11,970 nucleotides of DNA. Origin: a bacterium. Lineage in GTDB: Bacteria > Blakebacterota > Blakebacteria > Blakebacterales > Blakebacteraceae. The notes beneath the pieces were generated by a model. The model saw nothing but the letters and a program-made list of their open reading frames with translations. It was not told the DNA's origin and did not search any database. The position numbers and the translations under genes were made by a program. Each line of letters opens with the position of its first letter. Position 1 is the first letter of the stretch. The stretch is taken from NCBI GenBank assembly GCA_025774205.1, contig JALGWK010000055.1:1-11970 (forward strand), given 5' to 3'. This document shows, piece after piece, positions 7,624 to 11,970 of the stretch.

Positions 7624-9732
7624 TCAACGATCAGGGGGGCTTTCCCGCCTCGACCGTCCCCACTTGCCGGCATCAGGATCGCCATTGCCGCTCTTCTCCT
7701 CTTCACCCTCTTCATTCCCGGCTTTATCACCACCATTCGGACCGGTGCTGTTCAGAGGCTGTCCCGGAGTGTACCACGGCGCTTCACCGTCGGAATGAAC
7801 GGACATCTCACCCTTCTCTATCTGTTCCTTCATCTTCTGGATGACCGGACTCTGCTGACCGGCAACACCCGCCCACGATCTCTTTTCCCGCATCATCCGA
7901 CCGTGTTCGACCTCCTCCGGGGAGTACATCTCGACCTTCGGAGTGGCCGGTTCCTGCTCGACCTGCGGAGTGGCTGGTTCCTGCTCGACCTGCGGAGTGG
8001 CCGGTTCCTGCTCGACCTGCGGAGTGGCTGGTTCCTGCTCGACCTGCGGAGTGGCTGGTTCCTGCTCGACCTGCGGTGGAGTAATGTCGCCCGCGGGGGT
8101 CGTGTCCGGCTGTGTCCGATCCTCTTCCCGCGATCTCAGTTCTTCTTCCCGCAATTTCAGTTCTTCTTCCCGCGATTTCAGTTCTTCTTCCCGCGATCTC
8201 AGTTCTTCTTCCCGCGGTTTCCGCTCTTCCTCCCGGGGCTTCCGCCCTTGTTCCTTCCGGGGCTGATCATCGGGCTTCCGGTCCGGTCGATGCTCCTGCT
8301 TCTCACTCTCATCCCGTTGACGGGAATCCGATTCCGGTTGTCGGCGTCGCCCGTCGTCCCGGCGTCCCTTCTGTCCGCGTTCCCGGCCCCGGGAGTCTTC
8401 TCTGCCGCGACGTGAATCACCACTGCGGCCATCACTCCTGCCGGCGCCTTTCAGCTGCTGCCAGTCCTTCAGCACACTGCGGTACTGGTCGGTGATCTCG
8501 ACCTCCAGCGTGAAGAGATCGAGCGCGTCCCTGAAATATCCGCGTCCGGCCATCGACTGACCATCCCGCTGGTCAGAGGGCCTGCGCCGCATCTTGTAGG
8601 CTCCCAGGAATGCCTGTTTCAGCTGGTGCTGCCGTTTGACTGGTATCCTGATGAGGGCGGTGGTTTCCTTCAGGAGATCTTCGACCAGGGAGAGGTATTC
8701 GCCCCTGGCCAGACGTCCGCCCTTGCGCTCCTCGGCGTCTTTGGCCGCCTGGGCCATGGGCTCCAGGGTGAGGGATCCGAAGAGTACGGTATCGTTGATA
8801 CCGCGTCCCCGCTGCACCCACTGATCGATCAGCGCCAGCTGTCTGAAGAGCTGATTGTCCGGTGAACCCTCCAGCGACCGGTGAAGGTCGGGATGGAGGA
8901 TCTCCAGCAGCCCGGTGGCGTGGAGTTTGCGGAAGGCCTTCTCGGCGGCACCGCTCTTCAGGAGACTGAGCATCTCATCTGACATGCGGGCGACGGATGC
9001 TTTCCTCAGGTCCTTCCGGTGCTTGCGGATGCCCTTCAGCACTTCGGGGGTCATCTCGAAATCGAGGCGGGCGGAGTATTCGACCGCGCGGATCATCCGC
9101 ACCGGATCCTCCCGGAACCGGATATTGGGATCACCGATAGTCCTGATGATGCCATCCTTCAGATCGGCGATGCCGCCCACGTAGTCGATGACCGAAAAGT
9201 CAGCGACATTGTAGAAGAGAGCGTTGATGGTGAAGTCCCGCCGGTAGGCATCCTGCTGGGGAGTTCCCCAGGTGTTGTCCTCATGGATCAGGAGGTCGCG
9301 CTCTTCACCCTGCTCACCATTCTCTTCGCCTCCGGGCGGATCAGGGTTCTTCCGGAAGGTGGAGAGTTCGATCACCTTCCCCCCCCTGAAGACGATGTGG
9401 GCGAGTCGGAATCGACGACCGATGAGCCGACTGTTGACGAAGAGTTTGCGGATCTGGTCGGGACGGGCGTCGGTAGCAACGTCGTAGTCCTTTGGTTTGC
9501 GACCCAGAAGCAGGTCACGTACCGCTCCGCCGACCAGATAGGCCATCTGGTCTGAGTTCTTCAACCGGTAGAGGACCTTGAGGACCTCTTCCTCCATGTT
9601 CTTGCGGCTGATGTTGTGTTCCGCTCGAGGGACCACCAGCGGTTCGGCTGAGCGGGAATCTTTCCCGAGGCCCAGCATTCGTCCGAGTAATCCTTTGGAG
9701 GACTGCGACTTACGAGTAGTATTCTCTGTCAT
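7624..9732 (-). CDS. pcnB: Poly(A) polymerase with long repeat-rich C-terminal tail
   Basis: Adds 3' adenosines to RNA from ATP, a mark that in E. coli promotes decay. Residues 34-430 follow E. coli PcnB closely: PRAEHNISRK (35-44), GGAVRDLLLG (68-77), DYDVATD (82-88) with catalytic D82 and D84, RRFRLAHIVF (106-115, the motif used to tell poly(A) polymerase from CCA-adding enzymes), RRDFTINAL (164-172) and FREDPVRMIRAVEYSARLDF (207-226). E. coli PcnB is about 465 residues; this protein is 702. The extra tail has a basic Arg/Gly/Asp/Ser section (431-496), six RKPREEE/LRSREEE-type heptads (497-538), five PQVEQEPAT repeats (553-597), a possibly helical patch (608-645) and an acidic Gly/Glu/Asn end. 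The tail is predicted disordered or extended helix. The ATG at 9732 lacks a ribosome-binding site. The gene is probably transcribed alone, since a terminator lies just upstream. Confidence 0.93.
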   Translation of the reverse strand: MTENTTRKSQSSKGLLGRMLGLGKDSRSAEPLVVPRAEHNISRKNMEEEVLKVLYRLKNSDQMAYLVGGAVRDLLLGRKPKDYDVATDARPDQIRKLFVNSRLIGRRFRLAHIVFRGGKVIELSTFRKNPDPPGGEENGEQGEERDLLIHEDNTWGTPQQDAYRRDFTINALFYNVADFSVIDYVGGIADLKDGIIRTIGDPNIRFREDPVRMIRAVEYSARLDFEMTPEVLKGIRKHRKDLRKASVARMSDEMLSLLKSGAAEKAFRKLHATGLLEILHPDLHRSLEGSPDNQLFRQLALIDQWVQRGRGINDTVLFGSLTLEPMAQAAKDAEERKGGRLARGEYLSLVEDLLKETTALIRIPVKRQHQLKQAFLGAYKMRRRPSDQRDGQSMAGRGYFRDALDLFTLEVEITDQYRSVLKDWQQLKGAGRSDGRSGDSRRGREDSRGRERGQKGRRDDGRRRQPESDSRQRDESEKQEHRPDRKPDDQPRKEQGRKPREEERKPREEELRSREEELKSREEELKLREEELRSREEDRTQPDTTPAGDITPPQVEQEPATPQVEQEPATPQVEQEPATPQVEQEPATPQVEQEPATPKVEMYSPEEVEHGRMMREKRSWAGVAGQQSPVIQKMKEQIEKGEMSVHSDGEAPWYTPGQPLNSTGPNGGDKAGNEEGEEEKSGNGDPDAGKWGRSRRESPPDR
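7942..8076 (-). repeat. Five tandem 27-bp repeats coding for PQVEQEPAT
   Basis: Five head-to-tail 27-bp units inside the poly(A) polymerase tail, each coding for Pro-Gln-Val-Glu-Gln-Glu-Pro-Ala-Thr. The units are identical except for one silent base in the second proline codon, which reads CCA, CCA, CCG, CCA, CCG along the gene. A degenerate sixth unit (PKVEMYSPE) follows. Near-identity in DNA suggests recent expansion by slippage or unequal exchange. A change in copy number would keep the reading frame. Confidence 0.93.
8119..8244 (-). repeat. Six tandem 21-bp repeats coding for charged heptads
   Basis: Six 21-bp units code for RKPREEE, RKPREEE, LRSREEE, LKSREEE, LKLREEE and LRSREED in the poly(A) polymerase tail. 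The copies are more diverged than the 27-bp array. The exact seven-residue period with leucine at one position and dense Arg/Lys-Glu pairs suggests a coiled coil or a single charged alpha-helix. Confidence 0.88.
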
Positions 9733-9777
9733 AGCAAGTAAAGATACTCAGACGATCGGAAAAATCACAGAGAGAAT

Positions 9778-9810
9778 AAAAAAACGGCTGCCGACCTGAG
9801 CCGGCAACCG
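9778..9810 (-). terminator. Intrinsic terminator downstream of the propeller/Omp85 gene
   Basis: On the minus strand an 11-base stem (CGGTTGCCGGC with GTCGGCAGCCG, two G-U pairs) closes a four-base TCAG loop and is followed by seven T residues and then ATT. It begins 75 bases after the stop of the propeller/Omp85 gene and ends 45 bases before the pcnB start, so the two genes should be separate transcripts. Confidence 0.88.
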
Positions 9811-9885
9811 TCGCTTCCACGGATCCGTGCCTTCGCGCGCCACGCGGGACGGGATCTCATGGAATCCCCGTGTATCCGGCAGAGC

Positions 9886-11970
9886 TCAGAAAATCTGCCC
9901 GATCGCGAACTGCAGGAACCCTTTCCCGAAATCACCCTTGAAGTTGGTGGGCACGGAATAATCGAGGAAGATCGTGATAAAGCCCAGGTTCGCCCGGACC
10001 CCGGCGCCGACAGCCCCGATGGCAGTGTTCTGCAGCTGCGCGTTCCGGTCGACACCGGCCGCCACGTTCTCCCACAGCGGCTTCGAACCGTTATCCCAGA
10101 CCGCTCCGGCGTCGGCAAAAAGAGCCGCGCTCAGGACGTCCCACTGCACTGGCAGGAAGGGGAGCAGGGGATAGCGTATCTCCACATTCTGGACGGCCAG
10201 ATTGGTCCCCCACAACGTTCCCCAGCCGGTCCCGTGGAGCGAGAGCGGACCGCCGATCCTGAAGTACTGAATATCACTGGGACCGTCGGTGATGATGTTC
10301 CCGGTCATCGTCCTCAGGGCGATGGCGCCCCGCCGGTTGAGGGTGATGTACTTGCGGAAATCGAGCGTCACCGTAGTGGCATTGAGATCGCCGACCGCAT
10401 GGGAGACAGAAGCCCGCCAGCGGGCCCCCCCGATCGGGCCGGGGAAGAAGTAGACCGCCGAATCGTGGACCATTCCCAGACCGCCCTGGACCCAGTGATA
10501 CCGATCGAGTTTTTCGAGTACCTGGGTGCGGCCATAGAAGCGGTCCATACTCACGAGGTCATCCGACACGCCCATGTAACCGATTGAGGTCTCAATCCGA
10601 TTAAAGACATTCAGCGGGTAGTAACCGTAGAGCGATATCCCCCGGTAGATACGACTGACATATTCGGTCGAGGTGAAGGTCGAGGCGTAGAAGCCCCCCA
10701 GAGCCATGGCCTGCTGATAAGCGGTCACACCCCAGTTCAGACGCCGGGTCATGTTGATATAAGCCGCCAGCAGGTTCGACCGGCTCAGGGCTCCGTAGAG
10801 TCCCAGCTGCACCACGACATTGTGGTTCCCCAGCATGTCGCTCAGGCCCAGCATCACGTCGCCCATGACTCCGATCTGGGAAGAGAATCCGCCGGCCCCG
10901 AAGACGTAATCGAACTGCAGCCGTGGTGAGTACTCATCGTCACTGAAGAGGAATTCCTCACCCAGCTGGTATCCGGCCCAGAGAGGTTCGAAGTTCTCCG
11001 TACCCGGCTCTACCGATTGATCCACACTCGCAGCGGGATTCGTTCGGGGATCCTCCATGGTGTAGATATCCCACCCCATCTCGCGGTAGCTGGAGAAGGC
11101 CATGCGGCCTGTCGCGCGCGACCAGGAGATGGCCGGTGAGGAGGTGGTGATGCCGGAGATCCCGGTCACCAGGTTGGTGATCTTCCGGATCGAGCGATTG
11201 GCCAGGTCGTAGAGGAATATCTGCGGTACCCCGGCCCGGTCGCTGATGAAGGCCAGTGACTCCCCATCCGGGCTCCAGACCGGGTTGACATCATGGTACG
11301 CCCCGCCGGTCAGGAGATCGAGCTCGCCTGAGACGGGATCGATGAGCGCCAGCCGGTAGCCGCGGAAATCGAGGTTGGCCACATCGGTCGGATGGCCGAG
11401 ATCGGTAGCCACCGCGATACTGGTCCCGTCCGGTGACCAGGAAGGATGGAGATAGGCATGGATATCACTGGTCACACGGCGCGGTTCACTCCCGTCGGTT
11501 GAAGCGACATAGAGGTCTCTCTGACCGTGCTTCATCCCGCTGAAGGCAATCTGCTCACCATCAGGGCTGATCGCGGCCGAGACGATCGACATCCCGTCGT
11601 ACCGCAGCTTCTGTACCGTCCGACCGGTATGGGAGTTGAGAAGGTGGATGACATCCTCGGCGCCACCGCTGGAGACGAACGCCAGGATGTTCCCGTCATC
11701 GGACCACGACATGGTCGACTCGAAGAAGTCGATCATCTCCAGTGAGCCCGATTTCCCGCCATAAGCCAGCGTCTTCTTCGACCTGCCGGTCTCGGCATTG
11801 GCTACATAGAGCCCATCCCGCATGTTCTCGTTGGCGATGTACGCGATCCGTTCCCCGTCGGGGCTGATCGTGGGTGTCATGTTGAGGTTGTACATCAGTC
11901 CTTCATGCGCGATCAGCCGGGTGGCTATCGATTCGGCCTCTTCCTGCCCTTCGGCGATGTCGCTGTGCTC
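9886..11970 (-). CDS. TolB-like beta-propeller fused to an Omp85/BamA-type barrel (5' end missing)
   Basis: The frame is open from the TGA at 9886 to the right edge (at least 694 residues), so the true start and any signal peptide lie outside; an internal ATG at 11895 is unlikely to be the start. Counting from that ATG, residues 1-290 hold at least five PD40/WD40-like blades: ISPDGERIAY, WSDDGNILAF, ISPDGEQIAF, WSPDGTSIAV and WSPDGESLAF, as in TolB. Residues 310-669 look like a surface-antigen (Omp85) barrel: many aromatic strands, IGGPLSLHGTGW (547-558), VEIRYPLLPF (571-580) and LFADAGAVW (592-600), closing with a C-terminal Phe typical of outer-membrane barrels. Related fusions in Gemmatimonadota-like bacteria often have a metallopeptidase-like region before the propeller; that part is not visible. 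The VRGF/Y barrel motif reads LHGT. Function, perhaps outer-membrane export or assembly, is inference. Confidence 0.85.
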   Translation of the reverse strand, partial: EHSDIAEGQEEAESIATRLIAHEGLMYNLNMTPTISPDGERIAYIANENMRDGLYVANAETGRSKKTLAYGGKSGSLEMIDFFESTMSWSDDGNILAFVSSGGAEDVIHLLNSHTGRTVQKLRYDGMSIVSAAISPDGEQIAFSGMKHGQRDLYVASTDGSEPRRVTSDIHAYLHPSWSPDGTSIAVATDLGHPTDVANLDFRGYRLALIDPVSGELDLLTGGAYHDVNPVWSPDGESLAFISDRAGVPQIFLYDLANRSIRKITNLVTGISGITTSSPAISWSRATGRMAFSSYREMGWDIYTMEDPRTNPAASVDQSVEPGTENFEPLWAGYQLGEEFLFSDDEYSPRLQFDYVFGAGGFSSQIGVMGDVMLGLSDMLGNHNVVVQLGLYGALSRSNLLAAYINMTRRLNWGVTAYQQAMALGGFYASTFTSTEYVSRIYRGISLYGYYPLNVFNRIETSIGYMGVSDDLVSMDRFYGRTQVLEKLDRYHWVQGGLGMVHDSAVYFFPGPIGGARWRASVSHAVGDLNATTVTLDFRKYITLNRRGAIALRTMTGNIITDGPSDIQYFRIGGPLSLHGTGWGTLWGTNLAVQNVEIRYPLLPFLPVQWDVLSAALFADAGAVWDNGSKPLWENVAAGVDRNAQLQNTAIGAVGAGVRANLGFITIFLDYSVPTNFKGDFGKGFLQFAIGQIF

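Noticed and set aside
7795-8415. Plus-strand frame with LDLRSGWFLL-type repeats, looking like a repeat membrane protein
   Set aside because: It is the reverse reading of the pcnB tail repeats. The minus-strand frame is continuous with a clear catalytic domain, so the repeats belong there.
9818-9829. 12-bp palindrome CACGGATCCGTG downstream of the propeller/Omp85 gene
   Set aside because: A single copy with no loop and no adjacent signal; the real terminator is 9778-9810.

Overview
This GC-rich window carries eight protein-coding genes, two of them cut by the window edges, and almost no spare DNA. No gap between genes exceeds about 155 bases. I found no tRNA, rRNA, CRISPR array, insertion sequence or phage gene. 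Outer-membrane barrel proteins (a PorV/PorQ-like protein and a beta-propeller/Omp85 fusion) point to a diderm bacterium. The mix of families would fit an FCB-group or uncultured candidate phylum (Latescibacterota-, Krumholzibacteriota-, Eisenbacteria- or Zixibacteria-like). That placement is inference and cannot be settled from this window.

Layout. Positions 1-5882 hold a run of minus-strand genes, in transcription order: a SAM-dependent methyltransferase with an N-terminal zinc ribbon, a tRNA-dihydrouridine synthase (DusB type), LarB, LarC, a PorV/PorQ-like outer-membrane protein, and the first 217 residues of enolase. dus, larB and larC overlap by a few bases and are surely co-transcribed. 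The OMP (70-base gap) and eno (23-base gap) probably belong to the same unit. The methyltransferase has a good sigma70-type promoter that lies back-to-back with the promoter of leucyl aminopeptidase pepA (plus strand, 6050-7555). pepA converges on a large minus-strand poly(A) polymerase gene (7624-9732). Upstream of that, beyond a clear intrinsic terminator (9778-9810), lies the 3' part of a gene for a TolB-like propeller fused to an Omp85-type barrel, which runs off the right edge.

Functional picture. Most genes are housekeeping: glycolysis, tRNA modification, peptide turnover and RNA 3' polyadenylation. LarB and LarC make part of the nickel-pincer nucleotide cofactor used by lactate racemase-like enzymes; LarE and LarA are not in the window. 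The most unusual items are the poly(A) polymerase with a roughly 270-residue low-complexity, repeat-rich tail encoded by two tandem DNA repeats; the methyltransferase, whose conserved zinc-ribbon N-terminus has no ATG/GTG/TTG start although promoter and Shine-Dalgarno sequence are well placed for a CTG or ATT start; and the propeller/Omp85 fusion, whose expected VRGF/Y-type barrel motif reads LHGT. I see no convincing new defence or mobile system.
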